A stretch of DNA of 50,175 nt from positions 1 to 50,175 of the forward strand of contig NZ_WBZB01000051.1 in NCBI RefSeq assembly GCF_009017255.1. Reading direction: 5' to 3'. Origin of the DNA: Alkaliphilus serpentinus (GTDB lineage Bacteria > Bacillota > Clostridia > Peptostreptococcales > Natronincolaceae). A model generated the notes under the pieces. It did no database searches. It was not told the DNA's origin and saw nothing but the letters and a program-made list of their open reading frames with translations. This document shows positions 33,853 through 42,712 of the stretch, in pieces (the first letter of the stretch is position 1; every line of letters starts with the position of its first letter). Position numbers and translations under genes: made by a program.

Positions 33853-35262
33853 TTATAAAGAAATCTCAAAGGAATTCTTAGGAATGGTAATAATAAAGGT
33901 TGTACCCACTTTTCTCTGACTGACAATTTCTATCCTCCAATTGTGGAGTTTAATGATCCCCTCAACAATGGATAATCCTATACCAGCACCGCCAGTATCC
34001 CTTGAGCGAGAAAAGTCTGTTCTATAGAATTTTTCAAATATATGCTCCAAGTCCTTTTCACCAATACCGATTCCATTGTCTTCTATTAAGAGGGTAAAAG
34101 CATCTTTTTCTATTTTACCTTTTATTTTTATTTCCTTAACATCTTTATGTATATCACAGTACTTTATAGCATTACCAATCAAATTTATAAAAACCTCTTT
34201 AATCCTTTCTTTGTCACAAAGGACTTTAACATCACCACTCATTTCATTCCTTACCTGTATCCCCTTCTGCTGCCATAGGGGCTTTAAGATTTTAATAGCA
34301 TCATCAACTTCTTCTTTAATTGGGGTTAATTGTGGATTGATGCCTGTTTCTTCTAGCTTTGTTAAGCTCAAGAGAGCCTTAATAAGCTCTGTTAAGCGGT
34401 CAATCTCCATATCCATATCCCTAAGATATTCCTTAAATACATCGATGTCCTCTTCTCCATAAAGCAAAGAATCGATTAAGGCCTTCATAGCAGCAAGGGG
34501 AGTTTTAAGTTCATGGGATACATCCCCAATAAACTGCATCCTGCCTTTATCTACTCTGTAAAGCTCTTTGCTCATGTGATTGAAGTTCTCAACAAGTCTA
34601 CCAATCTCATCCTTAGATTTTATATCTAAAGTTTCCCCTAAATTCCCCCTACCAATACGTTTGGCAGTGTCAGAAAGGGCTATAATGGGTCTTGCTATAT
34701 GACTACTGACAATAAAAGCAACAAGAATCCCTATAACCAGTGCAGTGATTGATATAAACAATAGTCGTTGTCTAAATCCTTCAACCTCCCGAAATAAATC
34801 TTCAACGGATAGAGAAAGGATTACAACACCTATAGCCCTCCTCTCACCATTATTAGCGTTAATGATGGGTACTCCTACCTGAAGGATTCTTTCATCTAGG
34901 CTGTAATAGCCTATCCTTTCCTGAAGATTTAATCCATTTCGAATTTCTTTATTATCTATTACTCCACCTTCTAAAAGATTAAAGCTATCAATTAGTACTT
35001 CTTTGGCTTGATTTATAACCAATAATCTTCCTTCTATTTGGGTGCTATACTGTCTAATGGTTGATTTAAGATTTGGGATATCGTCGAAACCATCTCTACT
35101 TATACCAGCAATAACATTGGCAGATTTGAGGGTATTAACCTCCACCTCACTGAAAATAGATTCCTGCATATTACTAATGGATAGGTAATTGATAACTGCC
35201 AAAGGCACTAATATTAACATAATAAATATTATGGTAAGCTTACTTCGGATAGAAAAGATCAT
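33853..35262 (-). CDS. Membrane sensor histidine kinase
   Basis: 469 aa from the ATG at 35262 (AAGGGA upstream). Layout: membrane span at about 9-29, an extracytoplasmic sensor of about 130 residues, a second span at about 170-190, HAMP (ARPIIALSDTAKRIGRGNLG), HisKA with phospho-accepting His in FIGDVSHELKTPLAAM, and an ATPase domain with N, G1 and G2 boxes (INLIGNAIKY, IEDNGIGIGE, FEKFYR, GGAGIGLSIV). It phosphorylates the regulator encoded 4 bases upstream. The signal is unknown; cell-envelope stress or phosphate would fit the domain type. Confidence 0.93.
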   Translation of the reverse strand: MIFSIRSKLTIIFIMLILVPLAVINYLSISNMQESIFSEVEVNTLKSANVIAGISRDGFDDIPNLKSTIRQYSTQIEGRLLVINQAKEVLIDSFNLLEGGVIDNKEIRNGLNLQERIGYYSLDERILQVGVPIINANNGERRAIGVVILSLSVEDLFREVEGFRQRLLFISITALVIGILVAFIVSSHIARPIIALSDTAKRIGRGNLGETLDIKSKDEIGRLVENFNHMSKELYRVDKGRMQFIGDVSHELKTPLAAMKALIDSLLYGEEDIDVFKEYLRDMDMEIDRLTELIKALLSLTKLEETGINPQLTPIKEEVDDAIKILKPLWQQKGIQVRNEMSGDVKVLCDKERIKEVFINLIGNAIKYCDIHKDVKEIKIKGKIEKDAFTLLIEDNGIGIGEKDLEHIFEKFYRTDFSRSRDTGGAGIGLSIVEGIIKLHNWRIEIVSQRKVGTTFIITIPKNSFEISL

Positions 35263-35266
35263 AACA

Positions 35267-35953
35267 TCAATCCCTTCTGAAATAATATCCAACCCCCCAC
35301 TTTGTCTGTATCATAGGTGATTGATTGTCGTCATCCCTTAGCTTTTCCCTAAGGTTTTTTATATGGACATCAATTGTTCTGGTATCAAAGCAGGGCTCAT
35401 TCCATATTTGCTGAAATATTTGCTCCCTAGTATAAACCCTTCCCCTATTGGTGATCAACAGGGCTAAAATATCAAACTCCTTTGGTGTTAAATCAATTTC
35501 TCTTCCCTTTACCTTCACCAATCTACCTTCAATATCCATAGATAACTGGCCCCATTGATGGATTTTATCTCTATGGCTCTCTTTTCCTTTATCCTTTTCT
35601 ATTCGACGACCTATTGCCCTAATTCGAGCTATAAGCTCCCTAGTATTAAAGGGCTTAGTCATGTAATCATCAGCCCCCAGCTCTAGGCCTACTATTTTGT
35701 CAATATCACTATCCTTAGCGGTTAGCATTATTATTGGTACATCTGATTTATCTCGAATTCGCCTACAGAGGGTTATCCCATCAATTTTAGGAAGCATTAA
35801 GTCTAAGATCACAAAGTCAAAGGCAAGTCTTTCAAATACCGCCAGAGCTTCTTCACCATCATAGGTAGCAGTTACTTCAAAGCCTTCCTGCTGTAGGCTC
35901 TTAGACAAACCCTTAATCAAAAGTCTCTCATCATCCACTAATAAAATCTTCAT
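35267..35953 (-). CDS. OmpR/PhoB-family response regulator
   Basis: 228 aa: a receiver domain with the acidic pocket (LLVDDE), phosphorylated Asp in FVILDLMLPKIDG, conserved Thr (IIMLTAKDS) and Lys (YMTKPFN), then a winged-helix domain (LTPKEFDILALLITNRGRVY, TIDVHIKNLREKL, IQTKWGVGYYF). Predicted transcription factor paired with the histidine kinase that follows. Targets are not visible in the window. Confidence 0.95.
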   Translation of the reverse strand: MKILLVDDERLLIKGLSKSLQQEGFEVTATYDGEEALAVFERLAFDFVILDLMLPKIDGITLCRRIRDKSDVPIIMLTAKDSDIDKIVGLELGADDYMTKPFNTRELIARIRAIGRRIEKDKGKESHRDKIHQWGQLSMDIEGRLVKVKGREIDLTPKEFDILALLITNRGRVYTREQIFQQIWNEPCFDTRTIDVHIKNLREKLRDDDNQSPMIQTKWGVGYYFRRD

Positions 35954-35996
35954 CTATCCCACCCCATTAATTCATTATAGAAGGACCCTACTCACT

Positions 35997-37721
35997 CTAT
36001 AACAGCTCTTTTACAGAGTCTAAGAGTTTATGGAGGGTTTCTTGGGCCCCTTCCAAGCTATTACCCCTCACTCCTCCATAGAGCTTAAGCTTTGGTTCAG
36101 TTCCCGAGGGCCTTAAGGCGATCCATCCATCCTCTACGAAAAACTTGATTACATCAGCCTTAGGTAGTAGGACTTCTTCCTGATTGCCATTGGTAAATAT
36201 TCTTTTTTGTCCTAAATAATCTTCAAGGGCAATAATCTTCATCCCTGCTATCTCTTTAGGAGGATTATTTCTGAGGCTAGCAAGGGTCTTTTTCATTTTA
36301 TCCATTCCTTCTTTTCCCTTTAATGTAATGGATATAAGGCTTTCGACAAAATAACCATACTGATCATATAGGGATAGTAGCCCTTGGTAGAGGGTTTTCC
36401 CTAATCGATGATAATAAGCAGCCATTTCGCAAATAAGCATTGATGTAACCACAGCATCCTTATCTCTGGCGTGGGTACCAGCTAAATACCCATAGCTTTC
36501 TTCATATCCAAATATAAACTTATATTCCCCGGTTTCCTCAAACTCTTTTATTTTTTCACCTATGTATTTAAAACCCGTTAAAGTATTTAAGGACTTTATT
36601 CCATAATAGTCAGCTATTGTACTACCCATCTCGCTTGTAACGATGGTTTTTATAATAACACCATTATCTGGTAGAGTATTTCTCTCCTTATGGGTACTTA
36701 GTAAATAATCAACCAGCAAAGCCCCAACCTGATTTCCAGTAAGGGGTACATATTTTCCCTCAGGATTTCTTACAACTACCCCAACCCTATCACAATCTGG
36801 GTCTGTACCTATAATGATTTGGGCCCCTTCCCTTTCAGCCAACTCAATGGCTAGTGCAAAGGCTTTTGGGTCCTCTGGATTGGGATAGCCAACGGTAGAA
36901 AATTCAGGATCAGGTAGCTCCTGCTGGGGAACTACAATTACATTTTCAAAGCCAACCTCTGACAAAACCCTTCTAACGGGTAGATTTCCCGTACCATGGA
37001 GGGGTGTGTATACAATTTTAAAATCTTCTGCCACTTCCTGAATAATCTCTCCCCTTAAGGATTTACCCTTTACAGCTTCTATAAAAGCATCATCCATTTC
37101 TTTACCAATAATCTTCAGTAGTCCTTGATCTTTTGCTTCCTGAGTATTCAGCTTTATAATATCCCTTAGGTCATAGATTCTATTGATTTCCTCAATAATG
37201 CCCTCTGCTGCTTCTGAGGTTATCTGGGCTCCATCCTCCCAATATACTTTATAGCCGTTGTACTCCGGTGGATTATGGCTGGCGGTTACAACAATTCCAG
37301 CGGTAGCCCTTAGATACCGAATGGAAAAGGATAACTGCGGCGTTGATCTTAAATTTTCATATAAATAGGTTTTAATGCCATTGGCAGCTAATATTAATGC
37401 TGCTTCCTCACTAAATTCTCTAGACATATGTCTAGAATCATAGGCAATCACCACACCTCTTTCACGGGCCTCCATCCCCTTCTTTGTTATGTAGTTTGCT
37501 AAGCCCTGAGTAGCCCTACCAACTGTATATTTGTTCATTCTATTGGTGCCTGCTCCAATTACTCCTCTAATACCACCTGTACCAAACTCTAAATCCTTGT
37601 AAAAACGATCCTCTATTTCTTTAATATCCCCTTTTATTTCAACCAGCTCTCTTCTTGTATCTTCGTCAAAGAAAGAATCCGTTAGCCAGCTTTCATAGTT
37701 TTTTATAGTTCTTAAATCCAT
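35997..37721 (-). CDS. pgcA: Phosphoglucomutase/phosphomannomutase (alpha-D-phosphohexomutase)
   Basis: 574 aa, the long PgcA-like form. It interconverts hexose-1- and 6-phosphates. Motifs are the phospho-serine loop TASHNPPEYNGYKVYW, the magnesium loop GTDPDCDRVGV, the sugar loop FGYEESYGYLAG and the phosphate-binding ALRPSGTEPKLKLYGG. It could provide glucose-1-phosphate for RfbA and so for the rhamnose pathway of the glycosylation operon (inference). It follows murJ with a 3-base gap, so the pair is co-transcribed. Confidence 0.94.
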   Translation of the reverse strand: MDLRTIKNYESWLTDSFFDEDTRRELVEIKGDIKEIEDRFYKDLEFGTGGIRGVIGAGTNRMNKYTVGRATQGLANYITKKGMEARERGVVIAYDSRHMSREFSEEAALILAANGIKTYLYENLRSTPQLSFSIRYLRATAGIVVTASHNPPEYNGYKVYWEDGAQITSEAAEGIIEEINRIYDLRDIIKLNTQEAKDQGLLKIIGKEMDDAFIEAVKGKSLRGEIIQEVAEDFKIVYTPLHGTGNLPVRRVLSEVGFENVIVVPQQELPDPEFSTVGYPNPEDPKAFALAIELAEREGAQIIIGTDPDCDRVGVVVRNPEGKYVPLTGNQVGALLVDYLLSTHKERNTLPDNGVIIKTIVTSEMGSTIADYYGIKSLNTLTGFKYIGEKIKEFEETGEYKFIFGYEESYGYLAGTHARDKDAVVTSMLICEMAAYYHRLGKTLYQGLLSLYDQYGYFVESLISITLKGKEGMDKMKKTLASLRNNPPKEIAGMKIIALEDYLGQKRIFTNGNQEEVLLPKADVIKFFVEDGWIALRPSGTEPKLKLYGGVRGNSLEGAQETLHKLLDSVKELL

Positions 37722-37724
37722 TGA

Positions 37725-39317
37725 TTATTTCCTCCCCTGTAGTATTTTATCTAACCTAATCCACTTTATTGTTTTTTCTATGATCTCCATTAACTCCTTT
37801 ACCCTCAGAAGATAACAAACACCAATATATATTATTATGCCAGTAAAGATTATAAATCCAAGGATTGCAGAAGTTTTCATAAAACCTCCATCCATATATA
37901 TCAGCAAATTTTCTTTTAGTAAAAAAACCACCAGCCCCATTACGATAGAAGAAAAAGAAATTTTCCCCATTGTAGTGATAATATGTCGTCCTCCAATATT
38001 TCCAACCTTTTTCCGCAGGCTTATTGCCAGCAGAATAGCGGATATGATTATGGATATACTGGTGGCTAGGGCCAATCCCCTGTGCTGAAGCCTTCCAACG
38101 AATAGCAAATTTAAGATTATGTTTATAGCAACGGTTATCATCCCATTAATCATAGGGGTTTTGGTATCCTGCAAAGAATAAAACATTTTACTAAGGATTT
38201 CTCTAATACCAATTCCTGAAAGACCTAAAGAATAATATAGGAGGGCTTGGGATGTCATGTAGGTAGCCTGCTGGCGAAATTCATTCCTCTCAAAAAGCAG
38301 CTGAACGATCGGGTATGAAAGCAACAGTATTCCTACAGTAGCTGGTATTGTTACTAATAGTATCAGATTTATGCCATACCCCATTACATACTTCATTCTA
38401 CCATAGTTTTCTTCAACAAACTCCTTGGATAGTATGGGAAAGAATATTGTGGCTATTGTCAGAATGAATACCCCTACTATTAAATCCTCTAGCTTTGCAG
38501 CATAGCTTAGGGCCGATATACTACCAGCTGTTAACCTAGAAGCAAGGTTTCTGTCAATAATTGTATTAACCTGTTGTACAGCTGTGCCAAGAATAACAGG
38601 CATAGCCAATAAAACGGTCTTTTTGACATATGGATTAACAAAACTTATTTTAGGCTGATAACGATACCCATAACCATAGGCCCATGGCAATTGGAAAATT
38701 AGCTGTGCTAGGTGGCCTAGTAGCATTGCAATTATCAAACCTTTCAACCCATAGCTATGAGCCATTAGAGTCAAAAAACCAATAAAGAAGATATTTAATA
38801 CAATCCCTGTAGCTGCTGGTATGGTAAACTGTCTATTTGATTGTAAATATATACTAATAATAGATGTTACAGCAACTATTATGATTATTGGAAGTCCCAT
38901 TCTATTTAACTGAACTGCCAGTTGAAATTGCTGTTCACTAAAGCCTGGAGCTAATAGTTCTATAATTTGGGGTGAAAAAATCCATCCCAACAGAGTTAAT
39001 ATCCCCGTTAAAATAATAGAAGCATTAATTATTTCGTTTAAAAAGTCTATTTCCTTCCCTTTGACCTTATTTCCTGCTACATCCGTTAATACCGGCATAA
39101 GGGTTGTTTGAATCACACTATTAATTAGTATAATGGCTATAGAGCTGGCTTTAAAAACAATAAAAAAGGTATCGGTTAAATCTCCAGCACCAAAGTTTGA
39201 TGCAATCAAAACATCCCTAATAAATCCCATGGCTTTACTAATTAAGACGATTAGCATTACTATTACAGCCGATTTTGCCAGCTTATCTCTGTTTGCCATT
39301 AATCCTCTACCTCTCAT
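37725..39317 (-). CDS. murJ: MurJ-type lipid II flippase
   Basis: 530 aa, MviN/MurJ family of the MOP superfamily with about 14 membrane spans. The N-terminal ISKAMGFIRDVLIASNFGAG and internal TPMINGMITVAINIILNLLF are typical. It flips lipid II to the outer face for peptidoglycan synthesis; a role in exporting other lipid-linked glycans cannot be excluded. Two ATGs are possible: 39317 (AAAGGAA upstream) and 39299 (AGAGG upstream). Confidence 0.92.
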   Translation of the reverse strand: MRGRGLMANRDKLAKSAVIVMLIVLISKAMGFIRDVLIASNFGAGDLTDTFFIVFKASSIAIILINSVIQTTLMPVLTDVAGNKVKGKEIDFLNEIINASIILTGILTLLGWIFSPQIIELLAPGFSEQQFQLAVQLNRMGLPIIIIVAVTSIISIYLQSNRQFTIPAATGIVLNIFFIGFLTLMAHSYGLKGLIIAMLLGHLAQLIFQLPWAYGYGYRYQPKISFVNPYVKKTVLLAMPVILGTAVQQVNTIIDRNLASRLTAGSISALSYAAKLEDLIVGVFILTIATIFFPILSKEFVEENYGRMKYVMGYGINLILLVTIPATVGILLLSYPIVQLLFERNEFRQQATYMTSQALLYYSLGLSGIGIREILSKMFYSLQDTKTPMINGMITVAINIILNLLFVGRLQHRGLALATSISIIISAILLAISLRKKVGNIGGRHIITTMGKISFSSIVMGLVVFLLKENLLIYMDGGFMKTSAILGFIIFTGIIIYIGVCYLLRVKELMEIIEKTIKWIRLDKILQGRK

Positions 39318-39341
39318 TATTTCCTTTAAGTTCTTATTAAG

Positions 39342-39366
39342 AAAAAACTACCTTTAAGGGGTAGTT
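39342..39366 (-). terminator. Terminator of the fabZ transcript
   Basis: On the minus strand AACTACC pairs with GGTAGTT (39346-39366) and is followed by TTTTTT, 60 bases after the fabZ stop codon. It separates the spo/mbl/flh/fabZ block from murJ. Confidence 0.78.
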
Positions 39367-39427
39367 ATAAAGTCATAAATCCTTTGGTGGATTAAATCTC
39401 TTTGGGGTCTCAAGGAACAATGCTACT

Positions 39428-39862
39428 TTATGGTTGTTGAACAAGGGCAAAGGTTAAATTTGCACTACAAGCAAGCTCATCTCCAACATAAGCCCTACCC
39501 TCTGCCTTTCCTATACCCCTTCGAAGAGCAGTCATTTCTATTTCTAGTCTAAGGGTATCTCCTGGTACAACCTGTTTTCTAAACTTACAGTTATCAATAC
39601 CTGTAAAGACTCCAAGCTTTCCTTTGTTTTCCTCAATCCCCATGCAGGTTATTGCTGCCACCTGTGCCAATGCTTCAACTATTAACACTCCAGGCATTAA
39701 AGGATGGCCCGGAAAATGACCTTGGAAAAAAGGTTCATTGATTGTTACATTTTTTATACCCACTGCTGATTTTCCAGCTTCCATTTCTATAATTTTATCC
39801 ACCAATAAAAAGGGATATCTGTGGGGGATGATCTTTTGAATTTCAATATTATTTAACTCCAT
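39428..39862 (-). CDS. fabZ: 3-hydroxyacyl-ACP dehydratase
   Basis: 144 aa hot-dog-fold enzyme of fatty acid elongation. The family motifs [13 protein letters not shown] and [20 protein letters not shown], which carry the catalytic His and Glu, are intact. In B. subtilis fabZ (ywpB) also ends the mbl-flhO-flhP gene row, so its position here is conserved synteny, not a special flagellar role. Confidence 0.96.
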   Translation of the reverse strand: MELNNIEIQKIIPHRYPFLLVDKIIEMEAGKSAVGIKNVTINEPFFQGHFPGHPLMPGVLIVEALAQVAAITCMGIEENKGKLGVFTGIDNCKFRKQVVPGDTLRLEIEMTALRRGIGKAEGRAYVGDELACSANLTFALVQQP

Positions 39863-40027
39863 TATTTACTTCTCCTTCCATTTTAAATCCATTACTATTA
39901 TTGTATATTATACCTAATTATTATACAGAGGGAAAGTCTTTAAGCGGAATAAATCTTTCTTATAGAAAAGGAAAAGCCAAGAGCTCTTGCCCTTGACTTA
40001 GTATCTCTTTGGATAGATAAAGCCTTT

Positions 40028-40087
40028 GCTTTACTATTGTAAAGCTTCAACCATTCAACATTCAACATTTAACATTCGACATTCATT
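40028..40087. repeat. Stem-loop plus ATTCAAC heptamer array touching a stop codon
   Basis: GCTTTAC and GTAAAGC form a 7-bp stem with loop TATT (40028-40045). The spacer TTCAACC follows, then ATTCAAC, ATTCAAC, ATTTAAC, ATTCGAC, ATTCATT (40053-40087), ending one base before the stop codon of the rod-binding gene. Confidence 0.83.
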
Positions 40088-40088
40088 A

Positions 40089-40403
40089 TTACTCTTGTCT
40101 CCTAATTGTTGTCCTAGTAGCTCCCGATAATTGATTGTATAGCTCCTTAGCCAATCCGATGCCTTGACCCTTTGAAATCTCCTCAGAAAGCTGTTCATCA
40201 TGGAGGGATTGGTAGATATCCCGGGCATTACTCTTTTCAGTTAGGCCTCCATCAATGACTGTTGCCCTCATTTGCTTAAACATCATATTTACGAAAATGG
40301 CTTCAAACTGCTGACAAACCTCCATCAGCCTTTTTGAATCCTCTGGTAACTTCTCAGGGATTTTAGGAGTATTATTTATGATAGTTGAGTTATCAATTTT
40401 CAT
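40089..40403 (-). CDS. Rod-binding protein, FlgJ N-terminal type
   Basis: 104 aa covering only the rod-binding domain of FlgJ (LMEVCQQFEAIFVNMMFKQM, RDIYQSLHDEQLSEEISKGQ, GIGLAKELYNQL); the muramidase domain of proteobacterial FlgJ is absent, as is usual in Firmicutes. It probably helps assemble the flagellar rod together with the two rod proteins encoded upstream. Confidence 0.9.
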   Translation of the reverse strand: MKIDNSTIINNTPKIPEKLPEDSKRLMEVCQQFEAIFVNMMFKQMRATVIDGGLTEKSNARDIYQSLHDEQLSEEISKGQGIGLAKELYNQLSGATRTTIRRQE

Positions 40404-40467
40404 CTTTTATCGTTTCCTTTCAAATTTCTTACAAACAGTGAGTAACTCTAGCTAATGTTCATTATCT

Positions 40468-40530
40468 TTAACCTATTACCTATTCCTTACTACCTGTTTT
40501 ATATCTATAATCTCTCATCTATAATCTTCC
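40468..40530. repeat. Heptamer arrays of two classes upstream of the rod-binding gene
   Basis: AACCTAT, TACCTAT, TCCTTAC (the inverse of the AATAGGT class) and then ATCTATA, ATCTCTC, ATCTATA, ATCTTCC follow one another, ending at the flhP stop codon. Confidence 0.68.
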
Positions 40531-41324
40531 TAGCGCTTCAGGTTATTAGCAGTGCTTAACATTTCATCACTGGTTTGTATTGCCTTAGAGCTTATTTCGT
40601 ATGCCCTCTGGGCAGTGATTAATCTCACCATTTCGTCTACTACCTGAACATTAGAGGTTTCTAAATAACCTTGAAGAATGCTGCTTGTTCTTCCTTCATC
40701 CTCCATTGCTATTTTTTCACCAGATGCAGTAGTTGATTTATATAAATTTCTTCCAATAGACTCTAAGCCTTCTGGATTAACAAACTTCACCAGCTTTAAT
40801 GTAGCAATTTCTTGTAGTTCTCCCTCTTGATCTTCTGCCACTATTAAACCATTCTCTGTAATATTGATATTTTGCATTCCTTCTTCAAATATAATTTCAT
40901 CATCAAAATCTGATAGAACTGTATAGCCATCCGCAGTAACAAGTTTCATTTCATTATCCATAACGCTTAGCTTTAAGTTTCCATCTCTAGTGTAGAAAAT
41001 ATCTCCATTGGGGCCTTCAATAGCAAAGAATCCTTCACCATCAATGGCTAAGTCGAAGGTATTCTCCGTTCTTTCTAAGCTTCCTGTCATAAAGGAGCGT
41101 GAAGTTGAAGAAGCCATAACACCATGTCCAACCTGTAGGTTAACTGGCGAACCTTCTCCTTCTACTAAATTGTTTCTTCTTAATGTAACATATAGTAAAT
41201 CCTTAAACTCCACCTTTTGCTTTTTATAGGATGTTGTATTTACATTAGCAAGGTTATTGGAAATTGTATCGATATTAAGCTGTTGTGTTTTCATTCCTGA
41301 TGCTGCTGTCCATAATGCTCTCAT
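40530..41324 (-). CDS. flhP: FlgG-like flagellar rod protein FlhP
   Basis: 264 aa. The N-terminal rod motif (ALWTAASGMKTQQLNIDTIS, NNLANVNTTSYKKQKVEFKD) and C-terminal motif (LETSNVQVVDEMVRLITAQR, AYEISSKAIQTSDEMLSTAN) define the FlgG/FlgF/FlhP family. B. subtilis FlhO and FlhP form the distal rod under sigma-D control. It follows flhO with a 162-base gap filled by inverted heptamer arrays. Confidence 0.92.
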   Translation of the reverse strand: MRALWTAASGMKTQQLNIDTISNNLANVNTTSYKKQKVEFKDLLYVTLRRNNLVEGEGSPVNLQVGHGVMASSTSRSFMTGSLERTENTFDLAIDGEGFFAIEGPNGDIFYTRDGNLKLSVMDNEMKLVTADGYTVLSDFDDEIIFEEGMQNINITENGLIVAEDQEGELQEIATLKLVKFVNPEGLESIGRNLYKSTTASGEKIAMEDEGRTSSILQGYLETSNVQVVDEMVRLITAQRAYEISSKAIQTSDEMLSTANNLKR

Positions 41325-41344
41325 TTAGAAACCCCCTTATTTTA

Positions 41345-41379
41345 ATGAAAAATTAAAAGTTAAAAATTAAAAGTTATAA
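41345..41379. repeat. Heptamer array, left arm of a pair between flhP and flhO
   Basis: Units ATGAAAA, ATTAAAA, GTTAAAA, ATTAAAA, GTTATAA. Inverted relative to 41442-41479, with about 60 bases between in which no gene is seen. Confidence 0.78.
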
Positions 41380-41441
41380 GATAGATAACATACCAGTTGA
41401 AAGTTAAAGTCTGAAGAAGACCATACAAGTTCCATGTTGTA

Positions 41442-41479
41442 TTTTTTCACTTTTCACTTATCATTTTTCACTTTTCACT
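41442..41479. repeat. Heptamer array, right arm of a pair between flhP and flhO
   Basis: A leading T run with C, then ACTTTTC, ACTTATC, ATTTTTC, ACTTTTC, ACTG, ending eight bases downstream of the flhO stop codon. Confidence 0.78.
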
Positions 41480-41486
41480 GTTTCTA

Positions 41487-42569
41487 CTATCCCAATCGCC
41501 CGATATCATTGACTGCCTTCTGCAGCAACTCGTCATAACTACGTACTACTTTTTGATTAGATTCATAGGTTCTGTATATACTAATCATATCTACCATTTC
41601 TCTGATAGGATTTACATTGGATGCTTCTAGGAAACCCTGTAGAACCTCACCAGTAAAGGCGGTTGCCTGAATCTCAACACCTTCTTCTGGATAAAAATAA
41701 CCTTCTCCTCTTTTTCGTAAATCCTTTATATTATCAATTTCTAGAATATCGATTTGATCTACTACTTCGCCGTTTATTAAAATTTCTCCACTTTCAGTTA
41801 CCTGAAAACTTCCATCCTGAGCTAAGATTGAACCCCATTGACCTGCAAGAAATAGGCCTTCAGCAGTTATGATTTCACCATTAGCATTTAGAGTAAAGCT
41901 TCCATTACGGGTATATAGTTCTTCTCCCTCTGGGGTAAGAACCTTAAAAAAGCCATCGCCCTTTAAGGCTAAATCCAGACTGTTACCAGTCTGTTCCATT
42001 GAACCTTGTGAAAAGTCGGTGGCTATACTGTTTAACCTTAATCCACCATTAATGGTTCCTATGGTATTATAGTGTCCACGAGTGATTAAATTTGCTAGGG
42101 GTTGTCCATTTACTATAACCTGACCCTGTTGATTGATCTCAAAGGCCTCTTCTCCAACAAATATTGAATTACCACCAGTATCCAACACCAGACTTCCTGA
42201 TGAGGTATCCAGCTGTCCATCAGCATCTCTACTAAAGGTTCTTAAGTAGCCTTCAGCATCTACTGCAAATTGAATTTCACGGTTATAGCTGACTCCTATG
42301 GAGTTTTGTGTAGAAAATAAGCCGCCCTCAGTTTTTAATTGGAATCCACCTTCTACTCTATGAACTTCCGTTTGGGTGGAGTTATTGAAGGCTTCTGGTA
42401 AATGGGAACCATTTATTTTTTGTAGTAGCACCTCTGGAAATGATTCAGTGATCACAACATCCTTTTTAAAGGAGGTCGTATTGACATTGGCCATATTATT
42501 AGCTGTTACGTCCAATCTTTTTTCAGTAGTTTGCATTGCTGATACTGCTGTATATAATCCTCTTAGCAT
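41487..42569 (-). CDS. flhO: FlgF/FlgG-like flagellar rod protein FlhO
   Basis: 360 aa, longer than B. subtilis FlhO because of an extended middle region. Terminal rod motifs are complete (GLYTAVSAMQTTEKRLDVTA, NNMANVNTTSFKKDVVITES; LEASNVNPIREMVDMISIYR). A sigma-D promoter lies directly upstream (42604-42630), so flhO and flhP form a late flagellar unit that is separately regulated from mbl. Confidence 0.92.
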   Translation of the reverse strand: MLRGLYTAVSAMQTTEKRLDVTANNMANVNTTSFKKDVVITESFPEVLLQKINGSHLPEAFNNSTQTEVHRVEGGFQLKTEGGLFSTQNSIGVSYNREIQFAVDAEGYLRTFSRDADGQLDTSSGSLVLDTGGNSIFVGEEAFEINQQGQVIVNGQPLANLITRGHYNTIGTINGGLRLNSIATDFSQGSMEQTGNSLDLALKGDGFFKVLTPEGEELYTRNGSFTLNANGEIITAEGLFLAGQWGSILAQDGSFQVTESGEILINGEVVDQIDILEIDNIKDLRKRGEGYFYPEEGVEIQATAFTGEVLQGFLEASNVNPIREMVDMISIYRTYESNQKVVRSYDELLQKAVNDIGRLG

Positions 42570-42603
42570 TTAACCACCTCGATCTAAAATTCTTCCTATA
42601 TAT

Positions 42604-42630
42604 TTATCGGTGAAAATTTCAATTACTTTA
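42604..42630 (-). promoter_or_regulatory. Sigma-D (sigma-28) promoter of flhO
   Basis: TAAA (42627-42630), exactly 15 bases, then ACCGATAA (42604-42611) on the minus strand, one base away from consensus. It lies 35 bases before the flhO start. Confidence 0.87.
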
Positions 42631-42648
42631 AACTAAATTTTATAAATG

Positions 42649-42693
42649 AAACCCTAAAAGAGAACTAGCCCCGCAAGCTATTCTTTAGGGTTT
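42649..42693 (-). terminator. Probable mbl terminator
   Basis: AAACCCTAAA and TTTAGGGTTT form a 10-bp stem; the loop holds a further AGC/GCT pairing. Only the T residues of the stem itself follow in the leftward direction, so efficiency is uncertain. It separates mbl from the flhO promoter. Confidence 0.5.
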
Positions 42694-42712
42694 TTAAAAA
42701 TCTGGTAACTTT

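Noticed and set aside
39968-39990. CAAGAGCTCTTG palindrome between fabZ and the rod-binding gene as a terminator
   Set aside because: The stem has a mismatch next to a four-bp core and no proper T run; it may be part of regulation but cannot be supported.
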